DNA of 64,000 nucleotides, taken from assembly GCA_046330075.1 (NCBI GenBank), contig JAXLTL010000009.1, positions 98,007 to 162,006 of the forward strand, given 5' to 3'. The notes under the pieces were generated by a model. It was not told where the DNA came from. It did no database searches and saw nothing but the letters and a program-made list of their open reading frames with translations. This document shows positions 50,445-60,595 of the stretch, piece after piece. The translations under genes were made by a program, and so were the position numbers. This DNA is from JAJTFW01 sp046330075. Lineage in GTDB: Bacteria > Bacteroidota > Bacteroidia > AKYH767-A > OLB10. Position 1 is the stretch's first letter, and the number at the start of each line of letters is the position of its first letter.

Positions 50445-53400
50445 ATGGAAAAACGCTATTGGAAAGGTGTCGAAGAACTCAACAATGATCCTGAGTTTGT
50501 ACGCCTGCGCGACAATGAGTTCTTTGAACATTTACCTGTTGACGAAGTACTGCAGAAAAAAGCGGATGATTCATCCTCTACTTCCCGCCGTGACTTCCTC
50601 AAGTTCCTAGGTTTCAGTGTAGCCGCCGCTTCTCTCGCAGCCTGCGACGCGCCCGTAAAGAAAGCCATTCCGTACGTAGTAAAACCTGAGGAAATTACCC
50701 TCGGTGTTCCGAACTACTACGCATCTACTTATGATGATGGTTCTGATTACTGCAGCGTACTGGTAAAAACACGCGAAGGCCGGCCTATCAAAATTGAAGG
50801 AAACGAACTTTCTTCTGTAAATGGCGCCGCCACCAATGCGCGTGTGCAGGCTTCTGTATTGAGTCTTTATGACAGTGCACGTCTGCAACAGCCAATGGCG
50901 AACAAGAAGCGCGTTGACTGGGCTGCGATCGATGGAGAAGTTCCTGCTAAACTTGCTGAGCAGTCAGCTGCAGGCAAGAAAATTGCCATCGTAACTTCTT
51001 CCATGAATTCACCTTCAGCAAAGAAGACCATTGCTGATTTCATTGCAAAGTATCCGACTGCCAAGCATGTTGTTTATGATGCAGTTTCATATTATGGTAT
51101 TATCAAAGGTAACGAGCTCAGTTTCGGCCGGGCTGTGGTGCCTTCCTATAATTTTGATAAAGCGGAGGTGATCGTCAGCTTTGGTGCTGATTTCCTCACT
51201 TCCTGGATCAACCCGATTGAATTTGCACGTCAGTACGGTGAAACCCGCAAACTGCGTAACGGAAAGAAAACGCTTTCCAAACATTATCAGTTTGAAGCGA
51301 TGCTTTCACTCGCCGGTGCCAATGCCGATCAGCGTGTGAAAATCAAGCCTAGTCAGCAGTCTGCAGTTGTTGCTTCACTCTACAATAAAGTAGCAGCTCT
51401 TACAGGAGGCGCAGCGATCAATGCAGCTGCTACTCCGGTTGATAAGGTGCTGGATGCTGTTGCGAAGGATCTGGTAGCTTCAAAAGGAAAATCACTTGTG
51501 GTGAGTGGCTCCAATGATGCCAATGAGCAGGTGGTCGTGAATGCCATCAACAATATGCTCGGTAACTATGCCGGTACTATCAACCTGGATCGTACCTGTA
51601 ACCTGCGCAACAGTAATGATGCTGCAGTTGCCGAACTGTTGAATGATATGAATGCAGGTAATGTGGGTGGTATCATTTTCTGGAATACCAATCCTGCATA
51701 CAGCATGCCTGACGGTAAAGGCTTTGAAACCGCACTGTCAAAGGTGCCGGTGAAAATCAGCTTCGCCGACCGTGAAGATGAAACGGCATCCTTCTGTGAT
51801 TATATCTGTCCGGATCACCACTACCTTGAGTCATGGGGTGATTCAGAACCTTATAAAAATGTATTCAGCTTACAGCAGCCTACCATTCGTCCGCTCTTCA
51901 ACACCCGTCAGGCTGCTGAGAGCATGATGAAATGGGCAGGTGTTGCTCAACCTGACTATTATTCTTATGTCCGTGCCAACTGGAATGCATCTATGTATGC
52001 AATGCAGTCAGGCATCAGTTCCTTTGAAGCTTTCTGGACCAAGTCACTCCGTGATGGTGTTTTTGAAGGCGGAGCAATTTCTGCGGGAGCTGTTATCTTT
52101 ACCGGAGATGTGAATGCAGCAGCAAATGCACTCGGTAAACCCGGAGCCGGTATCGAAGTCGTTTTGTATGAGAAAGCGGGTTTAGGAAACGGTGCATATG
52201 CCAATAACCCCTGGTTGCAGGAGCTTCCTGATCCGATCTCGAAAGTATGTTGGGATAACTACTTTGCTGTTCTTCCTGCTTATGCAGAAAAGATGGGATG
52301 GCGTCAGGGTAATGTGATTGAAGTGAAAGTAGGTAATGCCACTGTGAAAGGTCCGGTATTGTTACAGCCGGGCATGGCAGAAGAAACCATTGCCTGCGCA
52401 GTAGGATATGGCCGTACGAAGTCAGGTAAGGCTGGTGATAATGTTGGTTTCAATGCCTATCGTCTGGCCTCTATGGCAGGTGGTAGCCTGAAATATTTTG
52501 CTGCCGGAGCCAATGTGGCGAAGACAGTAGACGATGATCATAAACTGGCAGCTACACAAACACACCATACCCTGATGGGTCGTGATGTGATTGTGAAGGA
52601 AACCACGCATGTTCAATGGTTGAAAGATCCGCGTGCGGGCAATCATCAGGAATTGATCGATTCTCCTTACGGAAAGAAAACAGCTGCAGAACTTGACCTC
52701 TGGGCAACAGAAAAAAATCCTGCATTTGAGCGTCCCAACCATAGCTGGGGACTGGCCATCGATCTGAATGCATGTATAGGTTGTGGTGCCTGTATCGTGG
52801 CTTGTAATGCAGAGAATAACGTTCCTGTAGTAGGTAAGGATGAAATCGGCCGTGCACGTGAGATGCACTGGATCCGTATCGATCGCTATTATACATCTGA
52901 TACAACAAAAGAAAACGCGAAGGAGAAAGGTCTTGGCAAACTGGACATGTATGGTGAAATGGAGAAGCCGGCGGCAGATAATCCGCAGGTGGTATTCCAG
53001 CCGGTAATGTGCCAGCATTGCAACCATGCACCTTGCGAAACTGTTTGTCCGGTAGCTGCAACTACGCATAGTTCTGATGGTCTGAACATGATGGCGTATA
53101 ACCGTTGTGTGGGAACCCGTTATTGCGCGAACAACTGTCCGTATAAAGTACGTCGTTATAACTGGTTTAAGTACAGCGACAACGAGCAGTTCCCGTTCAA
53201 TATGAATGATAATCTCGGTAAGATGGTTCTGAATCCTGACGTGACTGTTCGTTCACGCGGGGTGATGGAGAAATGCTCCATGTGTGTACAACGCATTCAG
53301 TATGGCCGTCTCGAAGCGAAGAAAGAAGGACGTCGTCCGAAAGATGGTGAAATCAAGACGGCCTGTGCGCAGGGATGTCCTACCAATGCCATCGTATTCG

Positions 53401-53555
53401 GTGATTATAATGATGCCAACAGTGAACTGAGTCAGCTCTTCAAAGACGAGCGCAGCTACCATCTGCTCGAGTCAGTGAATACAAAGCCCTCTGTATTCTA
53501 TCAAACCAAGGTGTGGAACAGAGCGGATGAATCCAAACCCGCACACCACGCTTAA
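50445..53555 (+). CDS. actB: Alternative complex III subunit ActB, molybdopterin-oxidoreductase-like plus ferredoxin domain
   Basis: Periplasmic-side subunit of 1036 residues. A TAT-type signal with the twin-Arg motif SRRDFLKFLGFS lies about 45 residues from the start, further in than normal, as is usual for this TAT-variant family. Residues to about 740 resemble molybdopterin oxidoreductases but ActB proteins carry no molybdenum cofactor. The C-terminal ferredoxin-like part holds cysteine groups for four iron-sulfur clusters: CIGCGACIVACNAEN, CQHCNHAPCETVCPVA, CVGTRYCANNCPYKVR and CSMC with CAQGCPTNAI. Fusion of the B1 and B2 parts is normal. It should pass electrons from quinol in ActC to the hemes of ActA. 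Confidence 0.95.
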   Translation: MEKRYWKGVEELNNDPEFVRLRDNEFFEHLPVDEVLQKKADDSSSTSRRDFLKFLGFSVAAASLAACDAPVKKAIPYVVKPEEITLGVPNYYASTYDDGSDYCSVLVKTREGRPIKIEGNELSSVNGAATNARVQASVLSLYDSARLQQPMANKKRVDWAAIDGEVPAKLAEQSAAGKKIAIVTSSMNSPSAKKTIADFIAKYPTAKHVVYDAVSYYGIIKGNELSFGRAVVPSYNFDKAEVIVSFGADFLTSWINPIEFARQYGETRKLRNGKKTLSKHYQFEAMLSLAGANADQRVKIKPSQQSAVVASLYNKVAALTGGAAINAAATPVDKVLDAVAKDLVASKGKSLVVSGSNDANEQVVVNAINNMLGNYAGTINLDRTCNLRNSNDAAVAELLNDMNAGNVGGIIFWNTNPAYSMPDGKGFETALSKVPVKISFADREDETASFCDYICPDHHYLESWGDSEPYKNVFSLQQPTIRPLFNTRQAAESMMKWAGVAQPDYYSYVRANWNASMYAMQSGISSFEAFWTKSLRDGVFEGGAISAGAVIFTGDVNAAANALGKPGAGIEVVLYEKAGLGNGAYANNPWLQELPDPISKVCWDNYFAVLPAYAEKMGWRQGNVIEVKVGNATVKGPVLLQPGMAEETIACAVGYGRTKSGKAGDNVGFNAYRLASMAGGSLKYFAAGANVAKTVDDDHKLAATQTHHTLMGRDVIVKETTHVQWLKDPRAGNHQELIDSPYGKKTAAELDLWATEKNPAFERPNHSWGLAIDLNACIGCGACIVACNAENNVPVVGKDEIGRAREMHWIRIDRYYTSDTTKENAKEKGLGKLDMYGEMEKPAADNPQVVFQPVMCQHCNHAPCETVCPVAATTHSSDGLNMMAYNRCVGTRYCANNCPYKVRRYNWFKYSDNEQFPFNMNDNLGKMVLNPDVTVRSRGVMEKCSMCVQRIQYGRLEAKKEGRRPKDGEIKTACAQGCPTNAIVFGDYNDANSELSQLFKDERSYHLLESVNTKPSVFYQTKVWNRADESKPAHHA

Positions 53556-53595
53556 TTAACCAGAACAATAACCTCCAGAATAGCATTATTCCTCT

Positions 53596-54992
<1,397 letters not shown>

Positions 54993-54996
<4 letters not shown>

Positions 54997-55520
54997 GCGC
55001 ACACAATAAAAAATTCGTTTATGGCATCTTCAACGACGACGATGTTGTGATGAATGCCATTCCGGTTCTCCGTAAGAAAGGTTTACGGGTGAAGGATGTT
55101 ATTTCTCCATTCCCGATTCACGGTCTTGACAATGCATTGGGACTTGCACGTACACGCATTTCGATTACGTGTTTCCTCTATGGGATGACAGGATGCAGCC
55201 TGGCCCTGCTCATGATGTATTACATGAACATCTTCGACTGGCCCATGGATATTGGTGGCAAGCCCAGCTTCGCCTTCTACAAGAATCTGCCGGCCTTCAT
55301 TCCGGTTACTTTCGAAAGTACAGTACTCTGTGCGGCACATGGAATGGTGATAACCTTCCTGTTGCGCAGTAAGCTGTTGCCGGGAGTTGAGCCTCATGTA
55401 ATTCATCCGCGTATGGCTGATGATCATTTCGTGATGGCTGTACAAGTTAATGAAGACAGCGAAGTAGCAGAAGTTGAAAATCAACTGCGCGCTGCTGGTG
55501 CTATTGAAACAAAAAAGTAA
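54993..55520 (+). CDS. actD: Alternative complex III subunit ActD (DUF3341)
   Basis: A 175-residue protein of the DUF3341 family with two membrane helices in the middle (ITCFLYGMTGCSLALLMMYY and the ESTVLCAAHGMVITFLL segment). The soluble N-terminal start KKFVYGIFNDDDVVMNAIPV and the DHFVMAVQV end are typical. ActD packs against ActC and ActF in the known structures of the complex and carries no cofactor. It overlaps actC by four bases and lies 21 bases before actE. Confidence 0.94.
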
Positions 55521-55541
55521 AACTCCGAGAACCTATCTCCT

Positions 55542-56195
55542 ATGAATAAGCCCGCTGTGTTCCTTTCTGCAATTGCAGGTGCTGTAGTGGTTTTAATGAC
55601 CTCCTGCGGCAAGGATCCCAACGACCCCGGAAAAGAATACATGCCTGACATGTATCGTTCACCTTCTTACGAAGTGTATTCAGCTAACCCGAATTTTCCC
55701 GATAGCCTGACGATGCAGGCACCGGTGAAGGGAACCATTCCCCGTGGTTATGAGTTTTTTGAATATCCTTCCAGCAACGAAGGGTATGAAGCTGCAGGAC
55801 GGGATGTGAAAAATCCGCTTCCGATGACGGAAGAGAATATGTTGGAAGGAGAACGTCTGTATGGTATTTACTGTACACACTGTCATGGTGAAAGCGGTCA
55901 GGGAGATGGTAATCTTGTCAAGATCGGGAAATTTCCGCCTCCTCCGAGTTATTCATCATCACCGTCCAGCCGTGGAGGTATGATGAAAGATCTGACCGAT
56001 GGAAAAATTTTCCATACCATTACCTATGGTATCAACCTGATGGGCCCTCATGCTTCACAGATTAACCCGACCGAACGTTGGAAGATTGTGATGCATATTC
56101 ACAAGTTACAGGGACAAGTCAGTGGTGCAGCTGCAGGCGACAGCACGACCACTGCTGCGAAAGATTCTTCGAATGCCACAGCCATGGCGAAATAA
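55542..56195 (+). CDS. actE: Alternative complex III subunit ActE, lipoprotein monoheme cytochrome c
   Basis: Cytochrome c of 217 residues with one heme site (CTHCH near residue 111, followed by GESGQGDGNLVKIGKF). The signal ends in a lipobox (VLMTSC), so it is lipid-anchored on the periplasmic side. A YxPDMYRSPSYEVY segment before the heme domain is typical of ActE. It may be the exit point of electrons from the complex to a carrier or directly to the oxidase; with the extra heme domain in ActA, two monoheme domains are available. It ends 20 bases before actF. Confidence 0.93.
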   Translation: MNKPAVFLSAIAGAVVVLMTSCGKDPNDPGKEYMPDMYRSPSYEVYSANPNFPDSLTMQAPVKGTIPRGYEFFEYPSSNEGYEAAGRDVKNPLPMTEENMLEGERLYGIYCTHCHGESGQGDGNLVKIGKFPPPPSYSSSPSSRGGMMKDLTDGKIFHTITYGINLMGPHASQINPTERWKIVMHIHKLQGQVSGAAAGDSTTTAAKDSSNATAMAK

Positions 56196-56215
56196 TACAA
56201 TTGAACAAAGACAAT

Positions 56216-57499
56216 ATGGGACATCACGGACATATCGAAGTCACAAGTACAAAGCCCTACGAATTTACCAAGCGTAACCGTTGGGTTGCGGGTTTGATGA
56301 TTATCATCGGACTGGTAGCTGTCATTGCACAGTTCGCTACTCATCATGAGCAGGCATGGGCCAACATGTTGTGGAACAACTTTATTTTTATGGGATTGGC
56401 CTTAGGCGCTACTTTCTTCCTGGCTGTTCAATACGTAGCCGAAGTAGGTTGGAGTGCGGTTATCAAGCGTCCGCTGGAAGCGATGGGTCAGAGTTTGCCC
56501 ATTGCCGGAGTTTTTATGATCGTAATTCTGGCATTTGGTGGTCATACCCTTTATCACTGGATGGGAGAAGGAATCACCGATCCTAATTCAGCCAACTACG
56601 ATGAAATCATTGCCGGTAAAAGCGGCTTTCTGAATCCTGTGTTCTTCTGGATTCGCGTAATCCTCTATTTCGTAATCTGGTCATTCTTTGCCCGTAAATT
56701 CCGTGCAAATTCACTGGCTATCGATGGCGGAGATGGAACTGCAGCTTATATGCGCAACAGCAAAGCGGCCACTGCATTTCTCGTGTTGTTTGCTGTAACC
56801 GAGTCAACCATGTCATGGGACTTTATCATGTCAATTGACACACATTGGTACAGTACGCTGTTTGGCTGGTACACCTTCGCAGGGTTCTTTGTTACTTCTC
56901 TTGCCGCACTGGGCTTCATCGTTGCTTACCTGAAACACCGTGGATATCTGGAAGAAGTAACAGAACATCATCTTCATGATATCGGCAAGTTTATGTTTGC
57001 ATTCAGTATTTTCTGGACATACCTCTGGTTTGCGCAGTTTATGCTGATCTGGTATTCGAATATTCCTGAAGAAGTTACCTACTTCATGCTCCGCCAGGAT
57101 CACTATCGCGGATTATGGCTCACAGCATTCTTCGTGAACTTCTTTGCTCCCTTCCTGATTCTGATGACGCGTGATGCAAAACGCAAAAAATATCTGTTGA
57201 TGTTTGTATCGATTGTTATTTTCATCGGACACTGGCTTGATTTCTATCTGATGATCATTCCTGGTTCAATGGTAACTGCAGGACATCATGCCGGAGCCCA
57301 TGCAGAAGCAGCTCACGCAGCACATGAAGCCGCAGCTGCGCATGGTCCGCTGATCGGAAGTATAGGCTGGATGGAAGTTGGTACCACCATTGGTTTCATC
57401 GGACTCTTCGCTTATATCACACAGCACTTCCTCAGCAAAGCCCCATTGGTGGTGAAGAACCATCCGATGATGGAAGAAAGTCTGCATCATTCAATCTAA
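56216..57499 (+). CDS. actF: Alternative complex III subunit ActF (second NrfD-like subunit)
   Basis: Membrane protein of about 427 residues and ten helices, distantly like ActC, named quinol:cytochrome c oxidoreductase subunit 2 in Bacteroidota. Landmarks are the WVAGLMIIIGLVAVIAQF helix, NFIFMGLALGATFFLAVQYV, the FLVLFAVTESTMSWDFIMS segment with ESTMSWD, and a His/Ala-rich loop (GAHAEAAHAAHEAAAAHG). The ATG at 56216 gives MGHHGHIEVTST; earlier in-frame codons would run back into actE. It is the last act gene; subunit II of the oxidase begins 42 bases later, fitting the supercomplex that these two enzymes form. Confidence 0.93.
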   Translation: MGHHGHIEVTSTKPYEFTKRNRWVAGLMIIIGLVAVIAQFATHHEQAWANMLWNNFIFMGLALGATFFLAVQYVAEVGWSAVIKRPLEAMGQSLPIAGVFMIVILAFGGHTLYHWMGEGITDPNSANYDEIIAGKSGFLNPVFFWIRVILYFVIWSFFARKFRANSLAIDGGDGTAAYMRNSKAATAFLVLFAVTESTMSWDFIMSIDTHWYSTLFGWYTFAGFFVTSLAALGFIVAYLKHRGYLEEVTEHHLHDIGKFMFAFSIFWTYLWFAQFMLIWYSNIPEEVTYFMLRQDHYRGLWLTAFFVNFFAPFLILMTRDAKRKKYLLMFVSIVIFIGHWLDFYLMIIPGSMVTAGHHAGAHAEAAHAAHEAAAAHGPLIGSIGWMEVGTTIGFIGLFAYITQHFLSKAPLVVKNHPMMEESLHHSI

Positions 57500-57540
57500 T
57501 TCAGTAAACGTAACCCATTCCCTAAATATCCCGATATACT

Positions 57541-58575
57541 ATGAATCTCTTGCTTATTCTGGCCATTGTGTTTGGAGTACTGGTGCTGGTTCGCATCGCC
57601 AACGTTGCACAGATGGCGTCGGAACTATCCGGTACAAGCGAAGAAGAAGAACAGGAAAAATCCAACAGATGGAACAGTCTGGGTTACCTGCTCTTTATGC
57701 CGGCGTTCTTTGCCGTTGTTATTTATACAACCATCAAGTGGGGAAAGTTAACGCTTCCGCAGGCAGCTTCCGAGCATGGCGCCGACGTAGACAACTTTAT
57801 GAATATTAACTGGATGGTTTTGTATACCGTTTTCTTTATAACGCAGTTTCTCCTGTTCTCTTTTGCTTACCGTTTCCGTTACAATAAAAACCGCCGGTCA
57901 TTCTATTTCCATGATAATAACAAGCTGGAAGCACTGTGGACCATTGTTCCTACAATTGTACTCTCCGGATTGATCGTTACCGGTCTCGTGGAATGGAATC
58001 ACATTACAGATCGCGAGAAAGCAGCAAAGGGAATCAAAATTCAGATTTATGCAAAACAGTTTGATTTCACAGCCCGTTATGCAGGAACCGATAATATGCT
58101 GGCCGCTTCTTATTTCAAAAATATCTCCGATGTGAACCCGCTTGGTCTGGACACACTCGATAAAAACATCGGCGATGACCGTGTAGCTTCAGAACTGGTG
58201 ATGCCTGTTGGTGAAGAAATCGAGCTGGTAATCAATTCCCGCGACGTAATTCACTCCGTTTTCCTGCCTCATTTCCGTGTGCAGATGAATGCGGTTCCCG
58301 GAATGACCACCCGTTTCCACTTCAAGCCGACAATTACTACGGCCAAGATGAAGGAAATCACAGGTAATGACAAATTTGAGTATATCCTGCTCTGCAATAA
58401 AATCTGTGGGGTAGCACACTACAATATGAAAATGCCGGTACGTGTGTTAGAGAAAGATGAGTATCAGACCTGGCTGGCGGGTACTAAATTGGCCTATACT
58501 AAGGCAGAAGCTGCAACTCCGGCGCCAACAACCGCACCGGCAGATTCATCTGCCAAGCCGATGGCAGTTAAATAA
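57541..58575 (+). CDS. coxB: Cytochrome c oxidase subunit II with CuA site
   Basis: Oxidase subunit of 344 residues that takes electrons into the CuA centre. There is an extra N-terminal helix, then the two usual ones (WMVLYTVFFITQFLLFSFAY and ALWTIVPTIVLSGLIVTGLV), and a periplasmic cupredoxin domain. CuA ligands are visible: His in DVIHSVFLPHF, and Cys, Cys, His and Met in CNKICGVAHYNM. In most relatives the middle residue of this loop is Glu (CxExCG), whose side chain helps to bind a magnesium ion; here it is Lys. I believe this change is shared by other Bacteroidota. A Pro/Ala/Thr-rich tail ends the protein. Operon: behind actF, 63 bases before subunit I. Confidence 0.94.
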   Translation: MNLLLILAIVFGVLVLVRIANVAQMASELSGTSEEEEQEKSNRWNSLGYLLFMPAFFAVVIYTTIKWGKLTLPQAASEHGADVDNFMNINWMVLYTVFFITQFLLFSFAYRFRYNKNRRSFYFHDNNKLEALWTIVPTIVLSGLIVTGLVEWNHITDREKAAKGIKIQIYAKQFDFTARYAGTDNMLAASYFKNISDVNPLGLDTLDKNIGDDRVASELVMPVGEEIELVINSRDVIHSVFLPHFRVQMNAVPGMTTRFHFKPTITTAKMKEITGNDKFEYILLCNKICGVAHYNMKMPVRVLEKDEYQTWLAGTKLAYTKAEAATPAPTTAPADSSAKPMAVK

Positions 58576-58638
58576 TAATTATTGTTAATCATTAACGATC
58601 GTAATAAATTACATCCGGAATAATAATCGCCCTATCCA

Positions 58639-60486
58639 ATGGAAGTAAATCAACATAGCAGTGTAGATCTACATGACGCTCATGCCCATGCGCGCGATCA
58701 TGCGCATGATCATCATGACCACGATCACGATGAAGGGAACTTCTTTTCGAAGTATATCTTCACCACTGACCATAAAATGATCTCGAAGCAGTTCCTGATT
58801 ACTGCGATTCTGATGGCATTCCTTGCCATGGGAATGTCTTTGATTTTCCGTCTCCAGCTCGCCTGGCCGGATGTGAAATTCCCATTCTTAGAAGACGTTA
58901 TCGGTCGTTGGGGTAAAGACGGTAAACTGGATCCGGGTTTCTACCTGGCGCTGGTGACCCTGCATGGAACCATCATGGTGTTCTTCGTACTCACCGGTGG
59001 TTTGTCAGGAACCTTCTCTAACCTTCTTATTCCATTGCAGGTTGGAGCAAGGGATATGGCATCAGGCTTCCTGAATGCATTATCTTATTGGTTCTTCTTC
59101 CTGTCAGTGGCGATCATGTGTGCGTCTATGTTTATTGAAACAGGACCCGCATCCGGTGGTTGGACAGTTTATCCTCCCTTGAGTGCCTTGCCTCAGGCAA
59201 TTCCCGGTTCCGGATTGGGAATGACCCTGTGGCTCGTTTCAATGGCGATCTTCATTGCATCTTCGCTGTTGGGAAGTATCAACTACATCAGTACTATCAT
59301 CAACCTGCGTACAAAGGGTATGAGCATGACGCGTATGCCACTTACCATCTGGGCGTTCTTCATCACTGCAATTCTGGGCGTACTTTCATTCCCGGTACTG
59401 CTGGCTGCAGCACTTCTCCTGATCTTCGATCGCAGTTTTGGTACCAGTTTTTATCTCAGTGAAATCTTCATTGATGGCGCGCCGTTGGATCATCTCGGAG
59501 GATCACCGATTCTCTTCCAGCACTTGTTCTGGTTCCTTGGTCACCCTGAAGTATATATCGTACTGCTTCCTGCATTGGGTCTGGCTTCAGAGGTAATCTC
59601 TGTAAATGCTCGTAAGCCGATCTTCGGATATAAAGCGATGGTGGGATCAATGCTTGTCATTGCCTTCCTGTCGTTTATCGTTTGGGGTCACCATATGTTT
59701 GTGACCGGTATGAATCCGTTCCTTGGATCTGTGTTCGTATTTACAACATTGCTTGTTGCGATTCCGTCAGCTGTAAAAGTGTTCAACTACCTCACTACGC
59801 TCTGGAGAGGTAATATTCAGTTCACACCGCAGATGATGTTTGCCATGGGACTTGTTTCCACCTTCATCACGGGTGGATTAACGGGTATCATTCTGGGAGA
59901 CTCTACACTCGATATCAACGTGCACGATACCTACTTCGTGGTAGCACACTTCCACATCGTAATGGGATCTTCTGCCATCTTCGGAATGTTCGCCGGTGTG
60001 TACCACTGGTTCCCTAGAATGTATGGCCGGATGATGAATAAGAAACTGGGATACCTGCACTTCTGGTTAACATTGTTCGGAGTGTATGGCGTGTTCTTCC
60101 CGATGCACTTCCTGGGTCTTGGTGGTGTTCCCCGTCGTTACTACTCGAATACGGCATATGAAGCGTTCAATGTGTTCGTTGATATCAACGTAATCATCAC
60201 TATTGCGGCTATCATTGGCGGTCTGGCACAGCTCATCTTTGCTTTTAACTTCTTCTACAGTATCTGGAAAGGGAAGAAAGCAGAACAGAATCCATGGCAT
60301 TCAAATACCCTGGAATGGACTGCTCCGGTTGAACATCTGCACGGTAACTGGCCGGGAGCTATTCCTGAAGTTCACCGTTGGCCATATGACTATGGCAAAC
60401 CCGGTGCGAAGGAAGATTATATCCCGCAAACCGTTCCTTATTCGGAAACTCCGGAAAGTAATACCCCCGAGGATTTACATCACTAA
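58639..60486 (+). CDS. coxA: Cytochrome c oxidase subunit I, A1-type heme-copper oxidase
   Basis: Catalytic subunit of 615 residues with 12 core helices. It reduces oxygen to water at a heme-CuB centre and pumps protons. Seen are LVTLHGTIMVFFV, the D-channel entry GARDMASGFLNALSYWF, the CuB region GHPEVYIVLLPALG with cross-linked His/Tyr and the gating Glu of the A1 type, VWGHHMFVTGM, and the heme ligands in DTYFVVAHFHIVMG. The N-terminus is a His/Asp-rich tail (HDAHAHARDHAHD and HHDHDHDEG) before the first helix, perhaps a metal site. It closes the long act-cox operon, with a terminator behind. Confidence 0.97.
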   Translation: MEVNQHSSVDLHDAHAHARDHAHDHHDHDHDEGNFFSKYIFTTDHKMISKQFLITAILMAFLAMGMSLIFRLQLAWPDVKFPFLEDVIGRWGKDGKLDPGFYLALVTLHGTIMVFFVLTGGLSGTFSNLLIPLQVGARDMASGFLNALSYWFFFLSVAIMCASMFIETGPASGGWTVYPPLSALPQAIPGSGLGMTLWLVSMAIFIASSLLGSINYISTIINLRTKGMSMTRMPLTIWAFFITAILGVLSFPVLLAAALLLIFDRSFGTSFYLSEIFIDGAPLDHLGGSPILFQHLFWFLGHPEVYIVLLPALGLASEVISVNARKPIFGYKAMVGSMLVIAFLSFIVWGHHMFVTGMNPFLGSVFVFTTLLVAIPSAVKVFNYLTTLWRGNIQFTPQMMFAMGLVSTFITGGLTGIILGDSTLDINVHDTYFVVAHFHIVMGSSAIFGMFAGVYHWFPRMYGRMMNKKLGYLHFWLTLFGVYGVFFPMHFLGLGGVPRRYYSNTAYEAFNVFVDINVIITIAAIIGGLAQLIFAFNFFYSIWKGKKAEQNPWHSNTLEWTAPVEHLHGNWPGAIPEVHRWPYDYGKPGAKEDYIPQTVPYSETPESNTPEDLHH

Positions 60487-60490
60487 AATA

Positions 60491-60519
60491 AAAGAGCCCC
60501 GCAACTGCGGGGTTCTTTC
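60491..60519 (+). terminator. Intrinsic terminator behind the act-cox operon
   Basis: CCCCGCA at 60497-60503 pairs with TGCGGGG at 60506-60512; the stem extends outward through AAAGA and TCTTT with one G-T wobble, and T bases follow. Confidence 0.8.
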
Positions 60520-60580
60520 GTTTCAATCCTGTTTAGGATATTCTCTCAGCAGTTATATACCGGCGAATCGTCACAACCTG

Positions 60581-60588
60581 TAATTTTG
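60581..60588 (+). promoter_or_regulatory. -7 box for kynU
   Basis: TAATTTTG matches TAnnTTTG and ends 7 bases before the kynU ATG at 60596; near-leaderless mRNA expected. Confidence 0.5.
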
Positions 60589-60595
60589 CAATACC

